Position numbers and translations under genes: made by a program. A stretch of 64,000 nt of DNA, from the NCBI RefSeq assembly GCF_001623565.1, contig NZ_CP015196.1, positions 1,054,001 to 1,118,000 of the forward strand. The letters are read 5' to 3'. Each line of letters starts with the position of its first letter. Position 1 is the first letter of the stretch. The notes under the pieces were generated by a model that worked only from the letters and a program-made list of their open reading frames with translations, did no database searches and was not told the DNA's origin. Source of the DNA: Streptococcus marmotae (lineage in GTDB: Bacteria; Bacillota; Bacilli; Lactobacillales; Streptococcaceae). Below are positions 27,845 to 37,967 of this stretch, piece by piece.

Positions 27845-29103
27845 ATGACCTTTGTTGAAAAAATGGAAGAATTAGCTTACAAAGTAGGTAAGCAGAAACA
27901 TTTACTAGCCATTCGAGATGGAATGGTACTATCGATGCCCCTTATTTTAATTGGAAGTATCTTTGTCATCATCCAAAGCTTTCCAGTGCCGGCATGGGAA
28001 TCCTATCTTACGTCTGTGGGAGCAATGGGCTATTTAGGAACCGTTATCAATGCGACATTTGGGATTATGGCATTGGTTGCTGTTTTTGGTATAGCTAAAA
28101 AATTGGCAGATATATATAAAACAGATGGGACAAGTGCAGGAATTATTGCCTTAGCAGCTTATTTGATGTTGATACCAAGTAGTGAGGGAATGATTAGTTT
28201 TGGTTATTTTGGTAGTAGGGGGTTATTTGTTGCTATTGTCGTAGGATTATTGACGGGCGAAATTTTCCGGATTCTTATTCAAAGAAATATTGTTATTAAA
28301 ATGCCTGAATCTGTTCCCCAGCAGTTGCGCGTTCATTTACCTCTCTCATCCCAGGTTTTATTGTCATTTTGTTTTTCATTGGATTAGATTTAATGATAAA
28401 AGCAGCAGGATTTAGTGATGTGTTTCAAGTGATGCTCACTCTTTTAGCAGAACCTTTGAAGTATGCGAGTAATAGTTTTGTTGGCGCACTCATGGCAATT
28501 TTGTTTAATTCGGTAGTGTGGTTGTTTGGGGTACATGGTGGTCAATTGGTGAGCAGCATTATGGATCCGATTTGGTTTATCAATACTGATGCTAATCGTG
28601 TTGCTTGGCAGGCAGGAGAAGAATTACCATTTATTGTAACAAAACCATTTTTAGATAATTTTGCCTGGGTAGGTGGTAGCGGTGCAACACTGGGGTTGGC
28701 AATTTTCTTATTTTTCTTTGCTAAAAGTAAGCAAAATAAAGCACTTGGGAAGATGGCTTTTGTGCCAGACTGGTTCTCTGTTAATGAACCAATGCTCTTT
28801 GGTTTTCCGATTGTTCTTAGTCTTGATTTGGCTATTCCTTTCATAGTAGCACCGTTGATAACAGGAAGTATTTCTTATATAGCCATGGCTACGGGACTTG
28901 TGCATAAAACAGTAGGTGTATTAATTCCATGGGCGACTCCGCCGATTATTAGTGGCTATTTGTCTACAGGCGGTCATATTAGCGGTTCGATTTTACAAAT
29001 CGTTAATATCTTAATAGCTTTCTTAATCTACTACCCATTTATCAAGCGGCTTGATAATCGGATGAAGAAAGAAGAGGATTTACTAGAGGGAGTGAATAAA
29101 TGA
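27845..29103 (+). pseudogene. PTS lactose/cellobiose-type EIIC, frameshifted
   Basis: Membrane sugar channel split into two frames, 27845-28387 and from about 28318 to 29103. The break is at a run of four C (28316-28319); one extra base rejoins IKMPESVP with PAVARSFTSLIPGF and gives a normal EIIC of about 419 aa. The start is supported by GGAGGAG. The C-terminal half has the conserved NEPMLFGFPIVL motif. It may be a true loss of function or a homopolymer error; all other genes of the operon look intact. Confidence 0.82.
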
Positions 29104-29993
29104 AACGTTTATTAAATTGTACTGCCTCGGATTTTATGCAAATGTCCAGAGAGGAGTTAATTGCAGCGATCCGAGCCAGTGAGGGGCGCGTGATTGTATC
29201 AGAGACTGTGGTATCTTGTATGCCAGCAATACCGGCAATTACGAATGCCGAAATTTCTAGAGCTGCGGGTGCAGATTTAATTCTATTAAATACTTTTGAT
29301 GCTTTTCATCCGGTGATTAATGGACTGGATAATATGGAGCAACCTATTCAGCGTCTGAAAGAACTAATAGGTAGGCCAATTGGAGTGAATCTAGAACCTG
29401 TAGATAGTCGGGCGAAAATGCTTGAAGAAAGAATAGACATAGTAAAAGGTCGACAAGTTAGTATAGAAACTTTAAATAGTTTAAATAATCTAGGAGTTGA
29501 TTTTGTTTGCATTACGGGAAACCCTGGAACAGGAGTGACAAACCAGTCTATTATCGATGCAATTCAACTAGCGAAAGATAGTTTTCGTGGAATGATTATT
29601 GCTGGGAAAATGCATGGTGCAGGTTCTAAGGATCCGATATATGATATCGATGCGCTTGAATCTTTTGCAAAAGCGGGAGCGGATGTCATTCTGCTACCTT
29701 CACCAGGAACAGTTCCTGGTAGTACCGTTGATGTCTGCTATAATATTATTAGAAGATTAAAAAAATATGATGTTTTAACAATGGGAGGATTAGGAACTAG
29801 TCAAGAGACATCCGATGTTGAAACTATTAGACAAATTGGTTTATATAATAAAATGGTGGGATTTGATATTCATCATATTGGAGATGCAGGCGAAGGTGGT
29901 GTCTCACCGTTTGAAAATATATTTGAATTGTCCAAAGTGGTTCGTGGAAGAAAGCATACTCTTAAAATGATTTGTACATCAAATGCTCGTTAG
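29100..29993 (+). CDS. Uncharacterised PTS-linked barrel-like protein
   Basis: 297 aa, ATG overlapping the EIIC stop, so part of the PTS operon. Strand-like segments end in acidic or Gly-rich loops (GADLILLNTFDAFHP, VNLEPVD, VDFVCITGNPGTGVT, IAGKMHG, GADVILLPSPGT, DVLTMGGLGTSQET), which suggests a TIM barrel with a phosphate site. Databases often label relatives as haloacid dehalogenase-like, but I see no DxDxT motif, so that name is doubtful; I recall them as DUF7916. It may act on the phosphosugar made by this PTS. Confidence 0.65.
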   Translation: MKRLLNCTASDFMQMSREELIAAIRASEGRVIVSETVVSCMPAIPAITNAEISRAAGADLILLNTFDAFHPVINGLDNMEQPIQRLKELIGRPIGVNLEPVDSRAKMLEERIDIVKGRQVSIETLNSLNNLGVDFVCITGNPGTGVTNQSIIDAIQLAKDSFRGMIIAGKMHGAGSKDPIYDIDALESFAKAGADVILLPSPGTVPGSTVDVCYNIIRRLKKYDVLTMGGLGTSQETSDVETIRQIGLYNKMVGFDIHHIGDAGEGGVSPFENIFELSKVVRGRKHTLKMICTSNAR

Positions 29994-30272
29994 AGCATAA
30001 AAACATAGAAGTACGGCAGTGCTTAGAAGAGAAATTTGAATGGATTACATTTCTTCATTTAAAGATTAAGCTAGAATGCTCAGTGCTTGTCTTGGAAGGT
30101 AGGGATGTGCTTACGGTTAGATAAGCTGGTCAGGTGCTAGCAAATCTTATTCTTCATTATGATAACATTATCACTGCTTATCTTAAATTTATTTTGAATA
30201 AATCTACATGATTTAGGAACTGCTTATATGAAGCTAACTGCTAGGATATTTGGATAGCTATTTCTCTCAATC
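29994..30272. other. Intergenic DNA before IS1182, nothing recognised
   Basis: AT-rich, without coding frames or stable terminators that I can support. Confidence 0.5.
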
Positions 30273-32067
30273 GAGGCTGGGCAAAAACTAGCTGCTCATA
30301 TATAAAAAACGAGCCATTCCAATTAGGAGTTGCTCGTTTTCCATTTCATGCTTTATAATTATAATAACCACAAAACAACTAGAAAGGCATGAAAATGTAT
30401 AAACAGTATAACACAAATCAGCTTAGTTTGGAATTAAATATCGCTTGGGACTTACCTGCTACACATGAGGCACGTCTGATTAGTCAGTTTGTGGATACTA
30501 TTCCTCAATCCGTTCTCCTAGAAGAAACTTCCCACACAGGTCGTCCTGCCTTTCATCCAGCGATGTTGCTCAAAATGACCCTGTTCGCCTATGCTCGCCA
30601 AGTTTTCTCTGGTAGAAAAATTGTCCAAATGAATGAGGAAGTCATTCCTATGAAATGGCTGAGTCAAGATACCTACGTCTGTTATCGAACCATAAATAGT
30701 TTTCGGGCCTCTACACACGCCAACCAGCTTATCAAAACTGCTTTCATCTACTTTACTCTCCTCCTCAGAGAGAATGGATTGATTGAAGATAAAGCTCTCT
30801 TCATTGACGGGACTAAGGTAGAAGCTGATGCCAACAAGTATTCTTTCACGTGGAAAAAGGCCGTTGAGCGCTATGAAGATGCCTTGAATGGAAACATTTC
30901 TGCCCTCTATGACAAGCTAGTCCAAGAAGGGGTGGATACTGCCTTGTCCAAGGAAGAATGTCTCACTAGCGAAGGACTAAACCAACTCCTACAAGAGACC
31001 GAACAAGTACTAGATGAGTTGGAAAATGCTATCTCACAAGAGCCTAAAGTCAGTAAAGGTGGATCGGCTAACAGACAGAAACGAAGAAGAATTAAGAAAC
31101 TCAAGAGAAAGTTGAAAGAGGATTTTCTTGTTCGGAAACAAAAGTACGAACGAGATAAACAGATTTTACAAGAGCGAAATTCCTATTCTAAAACAGATCC
31201 TGATGCGACGTTTATGAGGATGAAAGAGGATCATATGAGGAATGGTCAGCTCAAACCTGGTTACAACCTTCAACTTGGTACAAATAGCCAGTTTGCCTTA
31301 GCTTACGGATTGTATCCGAATCCAACTGACACTCGTACACTCAAACCTTTTCTTCAATCCATCCAAACCTTAGAACTCTTTCAACACATTGTTGCGGATG
31401 CAGGTTATGGTAGTGAAGAAAATTACAGCTTTATCGTTGATGTTCTGGAGAAAACGCCTCTAATTCCCTACGGAACATATCAGAAAGAGCAGAAGAAAAG
31501 CTACAAGAAGAGTGATGCCAATCCTGAAAACTGGACTTACCTAGAAGATTCTGACCAGTGGATAAAACCAGATGGAGTTGTCTACTCGTTTAAGAATTAT
31601 TCACGAAGAACGGAAAAGTATGGATTTGAGAAAGATAGTAAGATTTACGAAGCTGATCCTGTACAAGCTAGTGAAGAGTTAGACCAATTAGCACGGACAG
31701 AGAAAGGAAACCTCAAACAAATTCAGTATAATCCTACGTGGAACTATTTCAAGAACTTAGCCAAAGAGGAATTGACAAGTAAAGAGGGAGCCCGCATTTA
31801 TGCCAAACGCAAGGTGGATGTCGAACCTGTATTTGGTAGGATGAAGGGTGTTTTTGGCGTACGCAGAGTGCATGTCAGAGGTCAAAAAGTGGTTGAAACT
31901 GAGATAGGATTCCTCCTAATGAGCATGAATCTCACGAAATTGGCTAAGAAATTAGTCCAATATAATAGAGACAAAAATAAAAACACAAATAGTTCGGCAG
32001 GATTTCATCAAAATCAGCTTGAATCTATATGTGTTTTTTATTTACTGGCTAGTTTTTGCCCAGCCTC
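30273..32067 (+). mobile_element. IS1182-family element, copy 1, with both ends
   Basis: Terminal inverted repeats of at least 19 bp (GAGGCTGGGCAAAAACTAG at 30273-30291 and its complement at 32049-32067) bound about 1795 bp. The flanks AATC and GATT extend the palindrome rather than forming a direct duplication. A GAGC/GCTC hairpin with T-run (about 30306-30341) lies before the transposase gene and could stop read-through transcription from outside. Confidence 0.9.
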
Positions 32068-32155
32068 GATTTTTTATATGGTGCCAAAAAGGAATCGTTC
32101 AGATTTTACAAACTATTGCAGCATTTTTCGGCTCTTTGTCAACTGTAGTGGGTAG
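30389..32155 (+). CDS. IS1182-family transposase
   Basis: 588 aa. The N-terminal DUF772-type helix-turn-helix region (GRPAFHPAMLLKMTLFAY) is followed by the DDE core: FIDGTKVEADANK, VADAGYGSEEN, and the RKVDVEPVFGRMKG segment holding the last acidic residue. The frame does not stop inside the element; it passes through the right inverted repeat and ends 88 bp outside, so about 30 C-terminal residues come from flanking DNA. A -10 TATAAT lies at about 30353. The catalytic region looks complete. Confidence 0.9.
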   Translation: MKMYKQYNTNQLSLELNIAWDLPATHEARLISQFVDTIPQSVLLEETSHTGRPAFHPAMLLKMTLFAYARQVFSGRKIVQMNEEVIPMKWLSQDTYVCYRTINSFRASTHANQLIKTAFIYFTLLLRENGLIEDKALFIDGTKVEADANKYSFTWKKAVERYEDALNGNISALYDKLVQEGVDTALSKEECLTSEGLNQLLQETEQVLDELENAISQEPKVSKGGSANRQKRRRIKKLKRKLKEDFLVRKQKYERDKQILQERNSYSKTDPDATFMRMKEDHMRNGQLKPGYNLQLGTNSQFALAYGLYPNPTDTRTLKPFLQSIQTLELFQHIVADAGYGSEENYSFIVDVLEKTPLIPYGTYQKEQKKSYKKSDANPENWTYLEDSDQWIKPDGVVYSFKNYSRRTEKYGFEKDSKIYEADPVQASEELDQLARTEKGNLKQIQYNPTWNYFKNLAKEELTSKEGARIYAKRKVDVEPVFGRMKGVFGVRRVHVRGQKVVETEIGFLLMSMNLTKLAKKLVQYNRDKNKNTNSSAGFHQNQLESICVFYLLASFCPASIFYMVPKRNRSDFTNYCSIFRLFVNCSG

Positions 32156-32163
32156 ATGAAAAG

Positions 32164-33420
32164 CTAACACCTAGAGAGGACCAAATTGGTCTTCTCTCGT
32201 TTTATGTTTAAAGCAATGAAAATCCGCTTTTTAAAGTTTTCAAAGTTTCGAAAGCCAAAGGCATTGCGTTTGATGACTTTGATGAGATTATTCGTCGCCT
32301 CAAGTTTGGCATTTGAGTAAGGCAATTCCATGGCGTTGAGAATCTTATCCTTGTCCTTCAAAAAGGTATTAAATACGGTCTGGAAAATCGGGTCGACAGT
32401 CTGCCGAGCGTCTTGGATAAGTCCAAAAAACTGGTCAGCTTGCTTCTCCTGGAAGTGAAAAAGCAGTAGTTGATAGAGCTCGTAGTGTTCTCTCAGTTCT
32501 TGAGAATAGCCTATCAGTTTAGCGACAATCTCCTGGTTGGTTAAGTGCATGCGAAATGTAGGGCGGTAAAACCGCTTGTCACTGAGTTTACGGCTATCTT
32601 GTTGTACCAGTTTCCAGTATCGTTTGAGCGTTTTGTATTCATGCGATTTTCTGTCGAATTGCTTCATGATTTGTATGCTGAGACGGTTCATAGCACGGCT
32701 GAGATGTTGCAAAATGTGGAAGCGATCAAGCACTATTTTGGCATTCGGAAAAAGCTTCTTAGCGAGGACATAATAGGGGCTAAACATGTCCATAATGATG
32801 ATTTTAACGCGGTTTCTGACCTGTCTAGGGTATCTCAGAAAGTGATTTCGGATGGTTGCTTGCGTTCTTCCATCAAGGATAGCGATGATGTTATTTGTGT
32901 CAAAATCTTGAGCGATAAAGCTCATTTTCCCTTTCTTGAAGGCATACTCATCCCAGGACATGACTTCTGGAAGCTTATCCCAATCCGTTTCAAATTTAAA
33001 CTCATTGAGTTTTCGAATAACTGTAGATGTAGAAATGGAGAGTCTGTGTGCGATATGTGTCATTGCTTGCTTTTCGATGAGTAATTGTGCGATTTTCTGG
33101 TTGACATCGACAGAGATTTGATGGTTTTTCTTAACAATAGGAGTTTCAGCGACCGCCATTTTCCCACATTCCTTGCACTTGAAACGACGCTTTCGAAGGC
33201 GGATAAGTAGCGGGTAGCCAGCAGTTTCTAAGTAGGGGATTTTAGAGGCTTTCTGGAAGTCGTACTTAGCCATTTGTCCCTTGCAGGAAGGGCATTTAGG
33301 GGCTGTGTAATCCAAGCGACCGTGGAGTTCTAAGTGTGTTCCCATGTCGCATTCATTAGTGATAGTGATATTTTTGTCTTTCATTTTGAGAAAATTTGTG
33401 ATAAGATTTAGTTGTTCCAT
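32164..33420 (-). CDS. ISL3-family transposase
   Basis: 418 aa. The N-terminal zinc ribbon has CPSCKGQ and CKECGK, then a helix-turn-helix near residues 105-135 (ISTSTVIRKL), and the DDE_Tnp_ISL3 core with MSWDEYAF, IIMDMFSPY and the C-terminal NAKLEATNNLIKVIKR segment that supplies the final Glu. It appears intact. Confidence 0.95.
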   Translation of the reverse strand: MEQLNLITNFLKMKDKNITITNECDMGTHLELHGRLDYTAPKCPSCKGQMAKYDFQKASKIPYLETAGYPLLIRLRKRRFKCKECGKMAVAETPIVKKNHQISVDVNQKIAQLLIEKQAMTHIAHRLSISTSTVIRKLNEFKFETDWDKLPEVMSWDEYAFKKGKMSFIAQDFDTNNIIAILDGRTQATIRNHFLRYPRQVRNRVKIIIMDMFSPYYVLAKKLFPNAKIVLDRFHILQHLSRAMNRLSIQIMKQFDRKSHEYKTLKRYWKLVQQDSRKLSDKRFYRPTFRMHLTNQEIVAKLIGYSQELREHYELYQLLLFHFQEKQADQFFGLIQDARQTVDPIFQTVFNTFLKDKDKILNAMELPYSNAKLEATNNLIKVIKRNAFGFRNFENFKKRIFIALNIKREKTNLVLSRC

Positions 33421-33494
33421 ATGAGTCTTTCTAAATGATATTTTTGTCGCTTTTCATTATAGGTCATATGGGACTTTTTTTCTACACTCTAAAA

Positions 33495-33544
33495 GGCTCC
33501 ATAATCTCTGTGGCGGGCGTACCCACTACAGATATTATAGAGCC
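33495..33544. repeat. 50-bp hairpin formed by the ISL3 end
   Basis: GGCTCCATAAT...ATTATAGAGCC folds on itself over almost its full length with a CGTAC loop. Read towards the transposase, it is followed by a T-run (TTTTT at 33484-33480 region on the other strand), so it works as an incoming-transcript terminator. The same structure is present at 63260-63309 in copy 2. Confidence 0.75.
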
Positions 33545-33594
33545 CATTTTTCAAGATGATAATCGACCTTTCACGGACAATACTGGGTCGAATC

Positions 33595-33623
33595 TTGAAA
33601 AAATCGTTAAAATCGGCTATAAT
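33595..33623 (+). promoter_or_regulatory. purA promoter
   Basis: TTGAAA (33595-33600), a 17-bp spacer and TATAAT (33618-33623) form a near-consensus promoter. ISL3 was inserted about 42 bp upstream of the -35 and leaves the promoter whole. Confidence 0.85.
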
Positions 33624-33629
33624 GAATTG

Positions 33630-34995
<1,366 letters not shown>

Positions 34996-34996
<1 letters not shown>

Positions 34997-35180
34997 AACA
35001 ACCCTGACGGGTTGTTTTAGGTTGAAGATAGAAATTCGCGGAGGCGAATTTTCTTCTTAACAAGGTGCAGTGCACCTTTTTAGGTTGGAAATAAGGATTT
35101 GTGGTAACAAATCCTCCGCTTGATAAGGTCCGGGGGACTATTTCAATCGGGAGATAGGAACTACTGACAGGTAGTTTCAG
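34996..35180. repeat. Stem-loop module array downstream of purA
   Basis: A string of short hairpins is joined by GGTTG-AAGATA or GGTTGGAAATA linkers (35021 and 35084). Dyads include ACAACC/GGTTGT (about 34998-35017, also a likely purA terminator), AATTCGC/GCGAATT, GGTGCAGTGCACC, GGATTTGT/ACAAATCC and AACTAC/GTAGTT. GTGCAGTGCACC followed by AGGTTGG links it to the array at 13465-13745. No coding sequence is seen. Confidence 0.75.
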
Positions 35181-35304
35181 AATGTAGACAAATCTCATAA
35201 TTCAGAAAAACATTACAATGATATTTCATTTTCTGTAGTTTTAAGGTTAGAAAATTTGCGAGCGTAGCGAGCACAATACCGCCACCACCGCCGTGCTAAA
35301 AGTG

Positions 35305-35402
35305 GGAGTGAGACAGAAGTCGTGATTTCGTTGAAATCGATTATCCTCGCTCCTTTGTTTCTGGGATCGGGCTAAAATAATCCACTAGATTATTTTAGCC
35401 CG
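35305..35402. repeat. Two large hairpins between purA and the flavin enzyme operon
   Basis: GGAGTGAG with CTCGCTCC (35305-35353) encloses a smaller dyad around ATTTCG/CGAAAT, and a perfect 14-bp stem with a 5-nt loop follows (35369-35382 with 35388-35401). There is no gene here. The first resembles the GTGGGACAGAAAT-type hairpins scattered in streptococcal genomes. Together with the modules at 34996-35180 this fills the 540-bp gap. Confidence 0.6.
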
Positions 35403-35497
35403 AAGGAAGTCGCTGATGTCCGAAAGCACATAAGGATGGTGGCAATAAAAAGACTTTTTCTTCAAGCTGGGATTTTGCATCATGCTCTTGACAATAT

Positions 35498-35536
35498 AAA
35501 AAATAGAAGTTCATTTTTAAATGGACTTCTATTTTT
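35498..35536. terminator. Bidirectional terminator at the end of the flavin operon
   Basis: AAAAATAGAAGT (35499-35510) pairs with ACTTCTATTTTT (35525-35536), extended by further pairs inside; A and T runs on both sides allow use in both directions. It lies just past the stop of the LLM gene. Confidence 0.85.
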
Positions 35537-35538
35537 CG

Positions 35539-36870
35539 TTATTCTTCTGTTCGTATGCCGTATTGATAAGGCACACCGAGGAGGTCGCGAAGAGTGGAGC
35601 TTTCATAGTCTTTATGGAAGAGGCCTCGTTTTTGAAGGATGGGTACGACTTGTTCGACAAAGGCACGCACGCCATCATGAGCTAAATCGGGTACAATGGA
35701 AAATCCGTCTGTTGCTCCTGCTTCAAACCATTCTTGCAAGAAGTCAGCTACATCTTTGGCAGTTCCGACAACGACTGGGTGGTAGTTGATGACTCCGTGT
35801 GCCAGTGTATCGACTGGAGAATAGCCTTCTTTTAGCACCGCTAAGGCACGTGGAGAACGAGGATCGTGTGGATTAGTCCGAGCGAGCTTTAACCAACTGT
35901 CAGGAAGAGGTTGATAGGGATCGATGCCTTGGAAATTCAAGCCGACCATGGCTCCGAGATAGGATAGACGATGTACTAATTCTTCCTTGTCAAATTCTAA
36001 CACTCTTCTACGCCGAGCAAGTGCTTCTTCCTTACTATCTGCAATGGTAAACATAAAGCCTGTAAAGACATTGATGTCGTCTGCAGAACGCCCATGAGCG
36101 ATGGCACTTTCTCTCAGTATATTTCGGTATTTACGAGATTCTTCAATAGTGAAAGGATTGGCATAGACACCAGAAGCAAATCGTCCTGCTAGCCGAATGC
36201 CTTCTGGACTAGGTCCTGCTTGGAAAATGGGTGGTTGTCCCTGTTCAGATGGTGGAATAGGAAGGGGACCCTTGGTCTGAATGTAGTCACCTTGGTAGTT
36301 AAGAGGTTTAATTCGCCCCATATCAGCAAATTGCCCAGCTTGTTTATCGTGGATGTAGGCTCCTTTTTCCCAAGAACCCCAAAGTCCTTGAACAGCTTCA
36401 ATCATCTCGTGAGCTCTGCCATAACGCTCCTGTGTAGATTTTAGCTGGGTTCCAAAATTCGCAGCTGTTGCCGGTGTAGAAGTGGTGACCGCATTCCAAC
36501 CAACTCGTCCATGACTGATTACATCTAATGCTTTGAGGTGACGGGCAAGGTTATAGGGTTCGTTAAAGGTTGTTGAAAAGGTCCCGACTAGGCCGATATG
36601 CTTGGTTGCTCGAGCAACAGAAGTCATGGCAATCAGCGGATCCATGGAATGCATGGGCGTATCATGTGTCAAATCATTGACAAGAGCAGGAGTGTCTGCC
36701 ATAAAGAGGGCATGGAGTTTGCCTTTTTCTGCTAACTGTGCCATTTCAATATAGAAATCCATGTCTGTATAGGCGTCTTCTTTGGCTTCTGGCAGACGCC
36801 ATGTTTTAAACTCGCCGCCATAGCCAGATACCATTTGCAAGACAATTTTCATTTGTTTTTTCCTATTCAT
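35539..36870 (-). CDS. LLM-class flavin-dependent monooxygenase (NtaA/SnaA/DszA type)
   Basis: 443 aa, luciferase-like barrel. The family blocks LHALFMADTPAL, LARHLKALDVISHGRVGWNAVTTST, RYGRAHEMIE, PPIFQAGPSPEG and GTAKDVADFLQEWFEAGATDGF are all present. Enzymes of this type use FMNH2 from a reductase to oxidise small organic compounds or sulfur/nitrogen species; the substrate is unknown. ATG 36870 overlaps the upstream stop (TAATG), with GAGGAG eight bases before it. It is the second gene of a two-gene operon with the nitronate monooxygenase. Confidence 0.88.
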   Translation of the reverse strand: MNRKKQMKIVLQMVSGYGGEFKTWRLPEAKEDAYTDMDFYIEMAQLAEKGKLHALFMADTPALVNDLTHDTPMHSMDPLIAMTSVARATKHIGLVGTFSTTFNEPYNLARHLKALDVISHGRVGWNAVTTSTPATAANFGTQLKSTQERYGRAHEMIEAVQGLWGSWEKGAYIHDKQAGQFADMGRIKPLNYQGDYIQTKGPLPIPPSEQGQPPIFQAGPSPEGIRLAGRFASGVYANPFTIEESRKYRNILRESAIAHGRSADDINVFTGFMFTIADSKEEALARRRRVLEFDKEELVHRLSYLGAMVGLNFQGIDPYQPLPDSWLKLARTNPHDPRSPRALAVLKEGYSPVDTLAHGVINYHPVVVGTAKDVADFLQEWFEAGATDGFSIVPDLAHDGVRAFVEQVVPILQKRGLFHKDYESSTLRDLLGVPYQYGIRTEE

Positions 36871-37850
36871 TATACTAACTCCTCAATTCCAGACATGAGC
36901 TTATCCATGATGACAGAAACAGGTTCAATCGTATCAATCATGGAAATTCCTAGTCCAAAGGAAGCAAATCCCTTGGTCAAATCCCCAAATAACATACCAT
37001 CGCGCATTCCATTATAGGCGCCTTGCATCTCAAAAATTTCTTCCTCACTAGCACCAGCTTGACTCATTTCAAGCAGTTTATTGGGAATAGCGCCTGGTAA
37101 GGAGCGGTAGTAGGCTGGTACGGTACGATAGAGCAAGAGATCAGAAGCGTTTGCAGCCAAGGCTTGCTCTTTGATGTTTTGTGCGAGGATAGATTCTTCA
37201 GACATCATAAAGGCGGTTCCGACAAAGAGTCCTTCTGCTCCTAAAGCAAAGGCTGCTTTGGCAGTTCGTGCATCGGCAATACCACCGGCCGCCATGACTG
37301 GAACACGCCCTTTTGCGGCATCCACAATCATAGGAACAATTGAAAATGTGCCAATTGCCTTTTCAGGTACGGTTCCGCCTTCATCAAAACCAGTCGCAAC
37401 GATAATATCTGCACCACCTTGAATGGCTTCTTCTGTATTTTCAACTGTTGGAGTGGCCGCTCGAAAGACAACCTTAATTCCTTTGTCGTGAAATCTCTTG
37501 GTCCATTCGGCCGAGAATTCTCCAACCATAACGGCAACCTCAACACCTTCTTCGGCCATTAAATCCATCATGGGTTGTGTAAAAATATCCTTCGAAGGAT
37601 GACTTGGTGCGACATTGAGCCCGAGAGGTTTGTCTGTAATTTGACGGGCAATGCGAATTTCGCGACGCATATTTTCCACAGTTTCTTCCACCGTTGTTGC
37701 AGCGACGGTTTGTCCTGCACTAATCCCTAGAACACCTAGTCCGCCTGCTGCACTCACTGCACCAGCGTAGGCTCCATTCGTCAGCCACGCTAAAGGTCCT
37801 TGAATAATCGGTTTTTCAATTCCTAATATTTCAGTAACACGATTTGCCAT
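36870..37850 (-). CDS. Nitronate monooxygenase (2-nitropropane dioxygenase family)
   Basis: FMN-dependent TIM barrel, 326 aa from ATG 37850. The longer start at 37892 is rejected because it would lie upstream of the predicted transcription start. Typical motifs: PIIQGPLAWLTNGAYAGAVSAAGGLGVLG at the N-terminus (split here only by naming), GADIIVATGFDEGG, PVMAAGGIADA and ALGAEGLFVGTAFM for phosphate and flavin binding. It probably detoxifies alkyl nitronates. The divergent TetR-type gene suggests induction by a substrate. Confidence 0.88.
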   Translation of the reverse strand: MANRVTEILGIEKPIIQGPLAWLTNGAYAGAVSAAGGLGVLGISAGQTVAATTVEETVENMRREIRIARQITDKPLGLNVAPSHPSKDIFTQPMMDLMAEEGVEVAVMVGEFSAEWTKRFHDKGIKVVFRAATPTVENTEEAIQGGADIIVATGFDEGGTVPEKAIGTFSIVPMIVDAAKGRVPVMAAGGIADARTAKAAFALGAEGLFVGTAFMMSEESILAQNIKEQALAANASDLLLYRTVPAYYRSLPGAIPNKLLEMSQAGASEEEIFEMQGAYNGMRDGMLFGDLTKGFASFGLGISMIDTIEPVSVIMDKLMSGIEELV

Positions 37851-37883
37851 TTGTCTTCTCGCTTTCTTTCTGTTATAGTTTAT

Positions 37884-37917
37884 ATAGTACATGTGTCATT
37901 TAAGGTAGTCAATTGAC
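37884..37917 (-). promoter_or_regulatory. Promoter and palindrome between the flavin operon and the TetR-type gene
   Basis: On the minus strand TTGACT (37907-37912), a 17-bp spacer and TACTAT (37884-37889) form a promoter for the flavin operon. GTCAATTGAC at 37908-37917 is a perfect palindrome over the -35. CTGT...ACAG at about 37931-37944 is a second short dyad. Either could bind the divergent regulator. Confidence 0.65.
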
Positions 37918-37967
37918 AATTTTTGCCAATCTGTCACTTAACAGACACAAAAGAAAGGATTGTCCTA

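Larger units (their letters stand above)
32130..33544 (-). mobile_element. ISL3-family element, copy 1, with 8-bp target duplication
   Basis: Ends GGCTCTTTGTCAACTGTAGTGGGT (32130 on) and, inverted at 33521-33544, GGCTCTATAATATCTGTAGTGGGT are imperfect inverted repeats. The octamer CATTTTTC occurs at 32122-32129 and again at 33545-33552, an exact 8-bp duplication typical of ISL3. The element is 1415 bp and lies 62 bp from the end of IS1182 copy 1 and about 50 bp upstream of the purA promoter, pointing away from purA. Confidence 0.95.

Noticed and set aside
35436..35789. 117-codon plus-strand frame
   Set aside because: It is antisense to the LLM monooxygenase gene and crosses its terminator.
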